64,000 bases of DNA from Leuctra nigra. Its lineage: Eukaryota > Arthropoda > Insecta > Plecoptera > Leuctridae. Location of the stretch: assembly GCA_934045905.1 (NCBI GenBank), contig OW203762.1, forward strand, positions 28,304,345-28,368,344, given 5' to 3'. Positions within the stretch are counted from its first letter, which is position 1. Each line of letters begins with the position of its first letter. The notes beneath the pieces are model-generated. The model saw only the letters and a program-made list of their open reading frames with translations, did not search any database and had not been told where the DNA came from. The position numbers and the translations under genes are program-made. Positions 38,801 through 46,438 of the stretch are shown piece after piece.

Positions 38801-39372
38801 TAAATAAATACATAATATACTCTAAAATATAAAAAAATGAATTTATATCCTATATCTGATATGTTTTATTAAAAATATGAAAGTTTATTTTTGAAAAGTT
38901 CATTGAAAAGTGTATTTTTATGTTCTTTTTATATATTTTTTTTTCTAGTTTTTTTTGTAGCTTGTTCAAAGTCATATGGATTATAAAATCTGCAATTTTG
39001 AAGGATTCTCCGTAGCTCAGTTGGTAGAGCATTCATTAGACCGGCAATCTCAAATCCCATCGGACGGAGGTAAAATCTTTTAAATTGGCAGTTCATATAC
39101 CTTTACCCATTTATTGATATAAATAATTGCAATTGCATTGTAACTCGTAAATAATTAAATATACGATCAGTTGTAGGTATTAAATATACTAATTCACAAC
39201 GAAACAAGTGATGACATTTTTGAATAGGTATAAAAAATTCTGGCAAACTAGATGAACGGACAAGACGTTACCTGAAGACGCTCTCGTCGTAGTAGAGCAA
39301 GATGCGCAGCGGCTGCGTGATGCTGCGCTTCTTGACAATATGCGCAGGCTCTATGTGCACGCCATGGATCAC
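14804..39372 (-). CDS. LMLN: Invadolysin / leishmanolysin-like M8 zinc metalloprotease (12 exons, 5' partial)
   Basis: A zinc endopeptidase of family M8; the fly orthologue acts in mitosis and cell migration and sits on lipid droplets (family knowledge). Exons: 39272-39372, 27287-27317, 26647-26729, 24132-24249, 22356-22534, 21233-21433, 20155-20380, 19640-19827, 18942-19074, 15270-15596, 15059-15178 and 14804-14974. Every phase is consistent, giving 625 residues in window. The first exon opens [17 protein letters not shown]. The zinc motif HEILHALGF is in exon 21233-21433, the probable third ligand is His of THWEKR at the end of the next exon, and the Met-turn NEAMTGTH starts the one after. 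Many Cys follow, then a C-terminal hydrophobic run ([15 protein letters not shown]) that could be a GPI signal or membrane anchor (inference). The signal-peptide exon is not found and must lie beyond 39372. The donor at 26646 is weak (gtcggt). Confidence 0.93.
14975..15058 (-). other. Last intron of invadolysin (84 bp)
   Basis: The donor GAG|gttagt follows CPPCEELCE and the acceptor ttgcag precedes GACGAATTC. Phase 0. It is the shortest intron of the gene and joins the Cys-rich tail to the hydrophobic C-terminus. Confidence 0.85.
15700..16425. mobile_element. Non-autonomous hAT element with 8-bp TSD
   Basis: The left end is CAGTGGTACTCAACC and the right end GGTTATGTACCACTT. It is flanked on both sides by CTATATAG (15692-15699 and 16426-16433), an 8-bp target duplication diagnostic of hAT. 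Both subterminal regions are rich in GGGCCGC-type sequence. Internally, a GCAGGGCG-plus-T-run block is repeated about 100 bp apart, and a poly-G tract is at 16084-16110. It lies about 100 bp from invadolysin exon 15270-15596, in the intron upstream of it. No transposase. Confidence 0.85.
16650..17515. repeat. Palindromic satellite, ~159-bp unit
   Basis: GTTCAAACTCATTTTGTAAG recurs at 16822, 16981, 17140, 17299 and 17469, giving spacings of 159, 159, 159 and 170. Each unit contains ACATGGCGGGGACCTCCC and its reverse complement, so single strands can fold into stacked hairpins. Long open frames across it (up to 214 codons) are repeat artefacts. Confidence 0.85.
17640..17708 (-). mobile_element. 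SINE 3'-end fragment
   Basis: On the minus strand it reads TCCGTCGCCattagc..CTGCAGAACAGTGCGACG, then TTAAGCCCC and an A-rich tail. This matches the 3' end of the SINE at 59.8 kb. The tRNA head is missing. Confidence 0.6.
17876..18017. mobile_element. Small TIR element (142 bp)
   Basis: GGGGCCTATTCTCGAGTTG at the left and CAACAAACTCGAGATTAGGC at the right are imperfect inverted repeats. Pairing continues inward through CCGCATG and CTCATTT motifs. The superfamily is not determined. Confidence 0.55.
18322..18385 (+). repeat. Degenerate tRNA-like sequence (SINE head)
   Basis: The stretch resembles box A (TGGATAGCGCGTCTG) followed by a decayed box B (CATCGAAATC). It cannot fold into a complete cloverleaf, so it is read as a tRNA-derived SINE remnant, not a functional tRNA. 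Confidence 0.4.
20785..21100. repeat. Diverged tandem duplication, ~155 bp unit, two copies
   Basis: Two consecutive segments share TTTACTTGTCTGTG, AAAATCTTTGGTAA, CTTGATAAG, TTGGTGACCTCGCT and TATTGATAAATG in the same order. It lies in the intron of invadolysin between exons 21233-21433 and 20155-20380. No coding potential. Confidence 0.75.
22853..23076. mobile_element. MITE family M1, copy 1
   Basis: The termini TAGGTACACCCAACAAATCA and its imperfect complement TCATTTGTTGAGTGTACCTA define a 224-bp element. Inverted similarity extends about 45 bp inward to GGATTGGCTG / CAGCCAATCC. The centre (TTGTTATTATCAATGAAAT, then CACCTACTAGAG) is shared with the element near 29 kb. Confidence 0.7.
24132..24249 (-). 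CDS. LMLN: Invadolysin exon with duplicated splice acceptor
   Basis: The 118-nt exon encodes [19 protein letters not shown], then [18 protein letters not shown], a well-conserved Cys-rich block of M8 proteases. The acceptor is ggttacag|GAAGTGCG and the donor GAT|gtgagt. Its first 34 nt and the adjoining 29 nt of intron form the unit of the 63-bp tandem array, so seven more identical acceptors lie immediately upstream in the transcript. Confidence 0.9.
24217..24720. repeat. 63-bp tandem array, 8 copies, across an exon-intron boundary
   Basis: Units start at 24217, 24280, 24343, 24406, 24469, 24532, 24595 and 24658, all exactly 63 bp and nearly identical. On the coding (minus) strand each unit holds tgactgtactgatgggttacag (intron end) and then 34 nt of exon starting GAAGTGCGAGAA. 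The genuine exon copy (24217-24279) has GAAGTGCGAGAAT where the other seven have GAAGTGCGAGAAC, a synonymous Asn change. In upstream copies GGC is followed by TGA in the invadolysin frame. Open frames of about 200 codons on either strand are artefacts of the period being divisible by three. Confidence 0.95.
26171..26475. mobile_element. hAT-like MITE, family H2 copy 1
   Basis: The ends AAGTGGTTGAATTGGAAG and CATTCGACCACTG are inverted and match the ends of the element at 59292-59622. The interior also shares a CGGAGCGCAAAGCCC hairpin followed by a T-run and a gggggatgg motif. It lies about 170 bp from invadolysin exon 26647-26729. No clear target duplication. Confidence 0.65.
27287..27317 (-). 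CDS. LMLN: Invadolysin 31-nt microexon
   Basis: Acceptor taacag and donor AAT|gtaagt bound 31 nt. With the AG left over from exon 39272-39372 they encode [11 protein letters not shown], which runs directly into [11 protein letters not shown] of the next exon. Length, phase and family sequence all agree. Confidence 0.9.
27389..27520. repeat. Foldback / MITE-like inverted repeat
   Basis: GTTTCAATAATGTATT and ATATTTTAAAATATGAAGT at the left are mirrored by ACTTCATATTTTAAAATAT and AATACATTATTGAAAC at the right, with a loop of about 55 bp. It sits in the large intron, about 70 bp from the microexon 27287-27317. Confidence 0.75.
28915..29135. mobile_element. MITE family M1, copy 2
   Basis: It shares the central block (CTTGTTATTATCATTGAAAT, then CACCTACTAGAG) and GTACAC termini with the element at 22853-23076. 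The ends pair as GTACACTCGTCGGCAAAACA with TTTTTGTTTGGCCAAGTGTAC, imperfectly. Confidence 0.6.
30569..30780. repeat. Long hairpin / foldback
   Basis: CGTCTTGATTGGGATATTTC and GTTTATTTCTAGGTA at the left are mirrored at the right by ACCTCGAAATAAAC and GAAATATCCCAATCAAGACG. The core is GTTTCGA..TCGAAAC. The right arm carries a short TA-rich insertion (actagtatat). No protein is encoded. Confidence 0.8.
31270..32348 (-). CDS. MADF-BESS domain protein, nested in invadolysin intron
   Basis: A putative DNA-binding transcription factor of the MADF/BESS type, common in insects. Exon 1 (32177-32348) starts [20 protein letters not shown] and ends GATGAGAAAG|gtaggt. Exon 2 (31270-31787) starts after tttacag and gives [19 protein letters not shown]. 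Together they form a MADF domain of about 85 residues with its Trp positions (ALW, SWTEIG, KWRHIRD). An acidic linker ([12 protein letters not shown]) and a basic stretch ([15 protein letters not shown]) follow. A BESS-like motif lies near the C-terminus ([20 protein letters not shown], then [12 protein letters not shown]). Total 229 residues. It lies wholly within the 12-kb intron between invadolysin exons 39272-39372 and 27287-27317, on the same strand. Confidence 0.9.
32507..32531. promoter_or_regulatory. Paired CRE-like sites upstream of the MADF-BESS gene
   Basis: Two TGACGTCA-type palindromes (gtgacgtcaatg and gtgacgtcacc) lie about 17 bp apart in a GC-rich stretch 160-185 bp upstream of the MADF ATG. 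The spacing fits a TATA-less promoter. ATF/CREB binding is an inference from the motif. Confidence 0.45.
32640..32850 (-). mobile_element. tRNA-derived SINE, family S, copy 1
   Basis: On the minus strand a box-B-like GGGTTTGATTCC is followed by TTTCCCTCAGTCGAGA, CAAATGTTGG and GGTTCCC, the same order as at 41.6 kb. It ends in a tail of ATC/ATG-type simple repeats. The head (box A) is degenerate. Confidence 0.65.
32999..34867 (+). mobile_element. CTAG-hairpin foldback element, copy 1
   Basis: It starts with a long inverted repeat (33000-33152 against 33244-33398, from ACACTCCGTGTAAAAA to CTTGGCGCATC). A region of diverged blocks follows, each with TGACGTCA, CTTCCGG and ATGGCGGC motifs (33740-34440), then a (TAC)n microsatellite at about 34549-34584. 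A 430-bp 3' domain ends GAGCGACCGCTCCACTAG. A subterminal CCAGCCAAGTC near the left end is complementary to GACTTGGCTGG before the 3' hairpin. The 3' hairpin plus CTAG resembles Helitron/Helentron ends, but classification is tentative. No protein was recognised. Confidence 0.7.
34549..34584. repeat. (TAC)n microsatellite inside copy 1 of the foldback element
   Basis: About eleven ACT/TAC triplets occur with one interruption, followed by (ATT)n. Copy 2 has only about four triplets at 47648-47660, so the tract varies between copies. Confidence 0.8.
35841..37423. mobile_element. 1.6-kb TIR element with Harbinger-like ORF remnant
   Basis: A 22-bp inverted repeat beginning GGACCCTTACCTAATATCGC bounds the element (35841-35862 and 37402-37423, exact). 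Subterminal GGTGCTAC/GTAGCACC motifs recur at both ends, as expected of transposase binding sites. The interior is AT-rich. One minus-strand frame near the right end (37036-37269) looks like the start of a PIF/Harbinger transposase. No clear target duplication was found. Confidence 0.65.
37036..37269 (-). pseudogene. Possible PIF/Harbinger transposase N-terminal remnant
   Basis: The 77-codon frame includes [18 protein letters not shown] and [19 protein letters not shown], resembling the segment before the nuclease domain in HARBI1-type transposases, where an acidic stretch precedes a D..F...R motif. It stops soon after, and no DDE core follows in the AT-rich interior. It reads inward from the right TIR, which supports a deleted transposase. 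Similarity is judged by eye and is weak. Confidence 0.35.
38011..38772. mobile_element. TIR element carrying a 51-bp minisatellite
   Basis: TTCACACGGAC near 38014 and GTCCGTGTGAA near 38762 are exact inverted repeats that flank the minisatellite array closely. A small TIR element whose interior was replaced by the tandem array is the simplest reading. Outer limits are approximate. Confidence 0.5.
38072..38733. repeat. 51-bp minisatellite, 13 copies
   Basis: GTTTTCATCAAGTTCACACG recurs with an exact 51-bp period from 38072 to the copy at 38683, apart from one copy near 38320 that lacks one base. Copies carry either TTTTCATC or TTTTCTTC, alternating in the first part. Because 51 is divisible by three, all frames stay open, so the long ORFs (for example 38104-38748) are artefacts. 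Confidence 0.95.
39007..39072 (+). repeat. Degenerate tRNA-like repeat
   Basis: CTCCGTAGCTCAGTTGGTAG with matching 3' ACGGAG forms an acceptor-like pair and an intact D-arm. The anticodon and T-arms are broken. It resembles the better preserved copy at 45478 and is read as a SINE/tRNA-like relic. Confidence 0.5.
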
Positions 39373-41524
39373 CTGCGCACAGAAACGCATCATTATACAA
39401 CCTGTCATTCACTCACTCACTCAAATCAGAGCACCACGGGTTGCGTCGCGAACGCAATCTTCGGTCACCGAAACAACCGATCAAAGCAATCTAATTAAGC
39501 ACATCAGGCAACTAATAATAAATTAAATATTACTAAATATAATTATTTTAATAAATATATCGACTTTAATGGATGTCGATACTGCCCGAGTACAATAATG
39601 AATAAAATCTCTACATTTTTTGTAAGATTACAAAATGTATGGAAATATTAAAATTATTACCATAATTTTTCAGTTTTGTTGGATTCATTGTAGTATAACA
39701 ACCTAACGAGTAGTAGCCTAACGAGAGGGTTGAAGACAAGATATTTTGTCTCGCAGCCAAATTCGGGAACGAAAATGAATAAAGAAGCAACAACAATTCA
39801 TTTTAAATGGCACGGACAAATTTTATTCATTCTAACCACATAAAAATATTGGATATTAGAGCTCCAACAACGCAGCTCACTCCAGTTTACAAACTTTACA
39901 TTCTAAAGAAAACATTGATTTGATAATGCCGACTATTTTAGTAGAAATCAAAATAAACGACGAATGGAAGGAAGCCGAAAGATTTCTCTCCATAAAGTCC
40001 TTCAGCGACACAACTGCATAATAATTATTATGAATCCACATGATTCTATCGAAGGATTTGATAGGATTTAGTGGTGTTACAACTGCAGGTGGTATTCCCT
40101 TGTAATATTACAAGCCGAATTAGTGGACGGATTATAATCAACAAATGTTGACACAGATTACGGTGTTGACAAAGCTTTGCAATTTGTTCCACATTATTAA
40201 TGTCTGTTATAAATACAAATTACCCACATTTCACTAACAAGCCTAGAGTTAAACCGTAAGCCACTTTAAGCAAATCTAGTTGCTATTCAAAGTTTGTTTT
40301 GTAATACCTGTATTAATTTATAAAGATAGAGTTTCAAAATCTTAAATACTTTGTTACGTTATGGGTAGAATTTATACACATTTTATGCTTACTTGTAAGA
40401 AAAACAATCAGTCAACATTAATTGCAATTTTAAGGAGCACCGGTAAAAAACAGTTATCTATGGTCTGTGGTGTGACGCCACTTTAATTTTTTTAGCTCAT
40501 TGGTATTTTGAGCAAGAGAGTGATTCTCTATATAACACGATAGACATTTATTTTTGGACTATTTGCAAATACTTTTTTGACTTGGCACCTATTTGATCAT
40601 TTCATTCATATAAGCAGGAATGTTATTCTATTTTTAAAAGTCTGCGTTGATGCTTTTACACTGAAATAACACAACCGACGATTGCGAGCTATATGGGATT
40701 GTTGACAAGAATGAAATGTAATCAAAACAACTTGAAAGCAAAGCACCTGAAGTGCTCGGAACAATTACATAAAAACCAGATAAAAACGAACGTTTTGAAA
40801 GTATACAAAATTATATACCTACGAATATTATTAGGCCACGGTCGCTTACTGGGTTACATAAACCACGCCAAAGTGAAACAAATGTATTCTGCTATCGGCC
40901 AGAAAATAATAACAGAGACATAAATAAGGGCACTACTCGTTTATGGAAAATAATATGAAAAGATCATGCAAATATCCATATAATTCAGAATTTTTATTAA
41001 AAGATTATTTCATCATAATGGGATACCTACGTCAATAAAGGAATACTTTGCTTTAATGAAGTCTTGCTACGAATTACTGGGCGTCTCAACCTCAATTATT
41101 TAGTTCTTTGATGAATTCCAATTAAAATCCAATCAAAGTAAATTTAAATCATGATGCCAGACTGTCAACACTATTGAAACTACGTGTTTTTGATCTCCTA
41201 TCACACCGAACAACGAACATTACTTTCATAAACAAGGAAAACCGATCGATATGGTGGATAAGTTGCGTGTCCAGAAATTCGTTCCAAATAGAGCCGGGGG
41301 TCAGAAGAGTAAAAAAGTATTAATTGCATCTATATCTTTGTACTTAGAAAATATACATTAATTTATAGATTCTCTTTAAAATGGACTCAACAACAAAAAA
41401 TAATTCTTGGTTTCTATCTTCGAAAGTATAAAGAAAAAGTCTTGTCTGTACATAGCAATTACTAGTGATTGTATTCAATTCAATTAATATAATTACATAA
41501 CATTGTTGTAGCACATTAAGTACT
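39373..41524. other. No gene seen upstream of the first invadolysin exon found
   Basis: The acceptor gcgcag at 39373-39378 shows that at least one more exon lies upstream. None was recognised in this AT-rich stretch. No repeat family was identified either. Confidence 0.5.
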
Positions 41525-41703
41525 GACAGAGCAAGTTGGCTTAGGTCGCAAAGCTCTGTGCACTCCGCAGGCACTGGGTTCGATTCCCTCGTCGTCCCAA
41601 CAGGTCTATACGTTGTTTTCCTCAGTCGAGAGGCAAATGATGGGAAGGTTGCCCTCAATCTTTCCCTATCCATCATCTACCAATCATCATCATCATAATC
41701 ATC
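41525..41703 (+). mobile_element. tRNA-derived SINE, family S, copy 2
   Basis: Box-A-like AGTTGGCTTAGG and box-B-like GGGTTCGATTCC are spaced as in a tRNA head. The body contains GTTTTCCTCAGTCGAGAGGC, AAATGATGGGAAGGTTGCCC and ends in (ATC)n. It is the best-preserved head of the family in this window. Confidence 0.75.
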
Positions 41704-42099
41704 CCTAGGTGCAGAACAGTGATAAGTAAATCAATGGAGCGAGAGTAGCGAGCGTCACCTCAGTACTTTTATGGCTCGTTTTTATTATATTTTTTTGCCA
41801 GAAGTGCCCAGGTCAAACCGCTCAACCAGTCGATCTGAAATTTTGTACACATACTAATGCAATCTAAGTGGTCTCGTGAATAGTTTTAGAACAAGATCCT
41901 GTGATTTTTTTACATTTTAACTGGAACCGTTTGACCGATCAACTTTAAATTTTCCTTGGTCAACGGGAGTTTTTGAAAATGTTCAGACTTATTTCTCATT
42001 AACTTTAAAAGTTATTGATAATAAGGAAATTTTATGCGTATTTGGAAATATTTGTCCAATTTCTTGAAGAGGAAATGTCCAATATTTTATCACTGCTTC

Positions 42100-42480
42100 T
42101 TCGTTTCGGCACTTTCCAAGGTCTGTAGCGCAGAAACTTGCAAACGCATGCAATACGCATGCTCGCTCATCAACGCGTAACACAGAATGTTTTCTACGCC
42201 ACGGTCTCGCTGAAAGCCGCGACCCGCGAGCTGTCACTGACACCAGTTCGACCCCAATCCTCCGGGACAAGTCGCGGGCCAACCCTCATCAACGTCAGCG
42301 AAACACACAGGTGATTGGAGAGGTGGCAACTAATTCCCGGCCCGTCCCGATATCGACGCGTGTGTCTCCACGGAGGCGTCGTGTGACGTCACGGCGTCGC
42401 ACAGCAGGAGGCGGGAGGTCACGACCCACGACGTCGAGGTAAGACGCGAGGGCGATGAGCACACGGCCACCTTGATGAGA
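42100..42480. promoter_or_regulatory. GC-rich island with CRE site and strong plus-strand donor
   Basis: This is an island of about 380 bp with many CpG in AT-rich surroundings. It contains TGACGTCA near 42384 and, on plus, GACGTCGAG|gtaaga (donor at 42438/42439). It could be a promoter with a non-coding first exon of a plus-strand gene, or the invadolysin promoter. No reading frame on either strand could be tied to a family. Confidence 0.35.
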
Positions 42481-42709
42481 CAGGCCACGTGGTATACGTT
42501 CTCAAGGTCAGAACTCAACATGAAGCCGTTTGACATCGAATGTTCAGCAGCAAAACAAATATTTTCTGTTTGTAATACGGAACCTGCATATATTTTTTAT
42601 AATGAGTATAAAATATTTTTTCAAAATAACTTGTTGGGTAAAAAAAATATTTTCACACCCAAAAGTGTACATTTTCATTCATAAATATGAAATCTAAATT
42701 CCGTAGAAG

Positions 42710-42829
42710 TTTTGGCGGGAAAACGGTATTCTTGTCGAGTGATGTCATTATTATCAACCAACAATGACGTTGCCATGGTTACAATAAAATAAGATATCAC
42801 TTGACAAGAATACCCGTTTTCCCGGCAAA
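42710..42829. repeat. Short foldback element
   Basis: TTTTGGCGGGAAAACGG and TATTCTTGTCGAGTGAT at the left mirror ATCACTTGACAAGAATA and CCCGTTTTCCCGGCAAAA at the right, with a loop of about 50 bp. It looks like a MITE of about 120 bp. Confidence 0.75.
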
Positions 42830-43131
42830 ATGTCAACTGAATATAAAGTTCATATTTATGAATACAAATTTATACTTTTGAGTGAGAAAGGAGTGTGTTT
42901 TTTCAACTGTTATTTTGAAATGTAGAATTTTTAATCAAAACGTGAATTCTTATTCCTATTTTGCACGTCTAGTTTGGCTATTTTCCTGGCAAAAAGTGCA
43001 AAGTGAAAAGTGAACCAACCATTTCTGGGTGGTGTGCGTACATCATTTTTGTCGGCGTTTGTTGACATTTTGCCCTCAGGCGCCGCATAAGTAATGTCAA
43101 ACTGAAGAGTGTGGTTTTCACGACTGTTTTA

Positions 43132-43316
43132 GGCTGCAAACACACGGGGCGACTTTCAGTCGCTCAGTCGCGGCGATTAAAAGACGCTGAAGTTAGGTAG
43201 CATTGAGTCTTATGGGAGCGAACACACGAGGCGCGCAAAAGACGCGCGTCTAAAACTCCCCAGGGCACAAAATCGCGCGAATGAGCGATTAAAAGTCGCC
43301 CCGTGTGTTTCGCCCC
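43132..43316. mobile_element. 185-bp MITE with TTA flanks (PIF/Harbinger-like)
   Basis: The inverted ends share AAACACACGGGGCGACTTT / AAAGTCGCCCCGTGTGTTT, with outer bases GGC / GCCCC. TTA flanks both sides (43129-43131 and 43317-43319), which fits the TWA target of PIF/Harbinger elements. The interior has a second inverted set around GCGCGTC. Confidence 0.7.
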
Positions 43317-44549
43317 TTATTGTCTAGTCCTGCAACAATTACCTTATTCAACTTTCATATAAAGTTCATGAATCTCTTTGGTTTCTACTCTGGCATCAAC
43401 CACCGGTTCTGAACAAAACGATGTAAAAAACTATCAAAACTAAAAAAATATATATTTCAATATTGCACAGAAAACATGTAAAACATACGCGAACCATATA
43501 CCCTTACAATTCCACCACCCTTTGTTGAATACTTTAATCGTAAAGTTAAGTGCTCGTAACTATAGGCTGTAATTATTTTGAGATAAATTACGACTCACTT
43601 GACAATTTTACCTCCAACATGGCTGAAAAACGACACGTGTAAGTGAGTAACCGCAGAACTAGGATGAAAGATCATAATATTTAAATATATTTGACATGAT
43701 TCATACAATTTCAATAATGTAAAGAAGAAAGTTTTGCCATTGACAATTTAAACACACAGTTGGCATTGCTAAGACTTTTTTCTTTGCGTTATTAAAATTG
43801 TATACATTATTAATATTATACACAGTTATAAAAATACAACAAAAAACATTTTTTGTTATCTACGTCCTTATCTACGTCCGCTTATGATCATTATATTGAT
43901 ATTCAAATGTGTGCTAAAACGTGCTCTTGACTGAAGTTGCAGATCGTGATTTTAACTTATTTGACACGTTTCGTCCACAAATTCTGTCATTTTCGAGTAT
44001 TCGCAAGTATGCATGAAAAGACACATGTATGCCGAGTGTTAATAATAACTCAACTCGTTTCTGTTATTATTGAACATGCTCTAGATATTTGTTGAAACGT
44101 GTCAAACGAATCACCGTTTGTCACATCTTTCATTTTACCTCATTCCTGCGGTATATCGCCTACACGATATGCGAAACATTTCATTTTGATCTGCAAGCCA
44201 ACAAGTTGCAATTGTATCACTTGTTTTTGTTGTTGTGCATTCGATAAGTAGCTTGATTTTATTGCGGGAAAAACGTGTCTCATTTCTAAAGAAATGTTAG
44301 AAGATCGCACGAGAGATATATATATCAAGTCTTGAAGAAGCGCTTGGAATGAATGAAACCGCTGAAGCAAATTGCTATGGTGATGCTGATGACAAATGTA
44401 ATATCGAATCAAATAATAATGAAGCCACCCACAGGTGCAGATAAAGCAGAGGCGTAGTTTGATATTAGGTACATCTAGACTTACAACTGTCAAACTCAGT
44501 TTCAGTTTATTTCCAATAAACTCAACTCCATAAACCCAATAAACTCAGT

Positions 44550-44810
44550 CAGGCGCGTAGGAACTAAATTTTCAAGGGGGGGGGGGGGATATTAATGTAA
44601 AAGAACTTGAGCTTGAAATACTAGTGTCTACGAAGACAATGGGTCAATGGGCCAATGGGACAATGGGCCCTCCGGGGGGGGAGGGCCCTCCAGCAAAATG
44701 CGGGTCCGGGGCGCACAGCCCCGGATTTTTTTTGAAGAACATTGGGAGGGGAATTGAATCAGAGGGGGGGGGGGGAATTTCCCCCATCCCCCCCCCTTCC
44801 TACGCGCCTT
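44550..44810. mobile_element. Non-autonomous hAT element with 8-bp TSD and poly-G tracts
   Basis: The ends are CAGGCGCGTAGGAA and TTCCTACGCGCCTT, flanked on both sides by AACTCAGT (44542-44549 and 44811-44818), an exact 8-bp duplication. The interior has poly-G tracts, the palindrome GGGCCCTCCGGGGGGGGAGG and a CCGGGGCGCACAGCCCCGG hairpin followed by eight T. Confidence 0.85.
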
Positions 44811-45444
44811 AACTCAGTGGATATTCTACTATATTTGCACACCTCCAAAATACAAGGAACAAAAAGGATTTGAAAAATAAAAATATATATAAATGTTCAG
44901 AACACTTTTTCAATTTTAATTAATAGAAGTAAAAATATTACGGTATAAGTTTTTAGTTTTATTGGGAGTGATGGGAGCAAATCTATCTAAAACCCAGAAA
45001 AAAACACTCCGTGTAAAAAAGGCAGCCAAGTCTCTTTACTTTAAAAAAATTCAACACCGAAAAGGAGTGATATCAAAAAAGGAGCCAAGTCAATGACATT
45101 TCCAAATATTTAATCGTATCTTTGAAATAAAAGTATAAACACCGAGAAATACTTTACAAAAGGACTTGGCGCATCGTTTTTTTAAAGACATCATTCTATC
45201 CTAAAAGTGGAAAGAAATTTACAAGTAGGTACATTTTCCTCTTTCTATTAGAGCCAGAATCTATGAATCAAGCTACTTTTAGTAATGACTATTTTATAGT
45301 TTTGTCAATGGCGATAGAAGCATGATTTTATGCTGTAATATATAAGTAATATAAGGGTGAAAGAATTACATAACAATTGGAAGTGGTGAGAATGTAGGTT
45401 TCTTTGGAAAACTTCCATGGAGTCAGGAGTCAGGATCCTCATCA

Positions 45445-45564
45445 GTGTGTTGTGTCTAATGTCCGCCCGTCCGATCGGGTAGCTCAGTTGGTAGAGCTCT
45501 CGCCCGGCAAGTGAGAGGTCCCAAGTTCGTGCCCCGGTTCGGTCGGATATTTTTCACAACACAC
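45445..45564 (+). repeat. tRNA-like repeat flanked by inverted repeats
   Basis: GGGTAGCTCAGTTGGTAGAG, then CTCTCGCCCGGCAAGTGAGAG and a T-arm-like GTTCGTGCC give a near-complete cloverleaf. The anticodon loop CCGGCAA lacks the invariant U33. GTGTGTTGTG (45445) and CACAACACAC (45555) flank the core as inverted repeats. It is read as a tRNA-like mobile repeat inserted in the loop of the foldback element, not a working tRNA gene. Confidence 0.55.
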
Positions 45565-46438
45565 ATCCCTTCATATCAATTGGAAGTGGGCTCATACAGA
45601 TTCTTGCAGTACTGTTAATATGGCGATATTAGACTGGTATCTTTTCATAATTTGATCTTGACTGAAGGAAATCATGAAACGTTGTCAAATAATTACTAAC
45701 TAATGGAACACAATTATATATTTTTGAAGTGTCAAGTGTATAAAGTTAAATTTTTTAATAGAAATTCAATATGACTGTCTTCTTTGTGAAATGTATTTTT
45801 ATAAAATGTGTATTAATAGAAATTGTTACATGATGAGAAGGTATAACGCATGAGACTTAATTATATTCACCACGAAACAATATTACGAAGATAACTATTG
45901 TGTATATTTATAGAAAGCATAGACAACAAGTTTCATAGCGTATATAATCATATAGAAAATATTTTACAGAAGGTATGTATAATATGTACCTAATTGAAAG
46001 ATGTTTCCCTATTATTCTAAACATTCAAAATGACGGTTGTATATAAATGGCACATGCTTATGAATAGAAAAATGTCTTTAAAAAAACGATGCGCCAAGTC
46101 CTTTTGTAAAGTATTTCTCGGTGTTTATACTTTTATTTCAAAGATACGATTAAATATTTGGAAATGTCATTGACTTGGCTCCTTTTTTGATATCACTCCT
46201 TTTCGGTGTTGAATTTTTTTAAAGTAAAGAGACTTGGCTGCCTTTTTTACACGGAGTGTTTTTTTCTGGGATATCACTTCTTTTGTTAGTTTATTCATAC
46301 AGCTTGTAGCACAGCTTGTGTCCGTGCAAGAACTTATTTCTTTAAAAAAATACGCCTATGCCGATTTGGATACTTAGAAAAGTTGCGTTTGGTATATAAG
46401 ATTAAAATAATTATCCAAGAAGAATAGCTTTAAGTTTC

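Noticed and set aside
38104..38813. Long repeated frames on both strands (for example [17 protein letters not shown] units)
   Set aside because: This is a 51-bp minisatellite with period divisible by three. No start context, splice signals or family similarity.
45478..45549. Functional tRNA gene
   Set aside because: The cloverleaf is incomplete, U33 is replaced by C and the T-arm is disturbed. It sits between inverted repeats inside a mobile element, so it is treated as a tRNA-like repeat.
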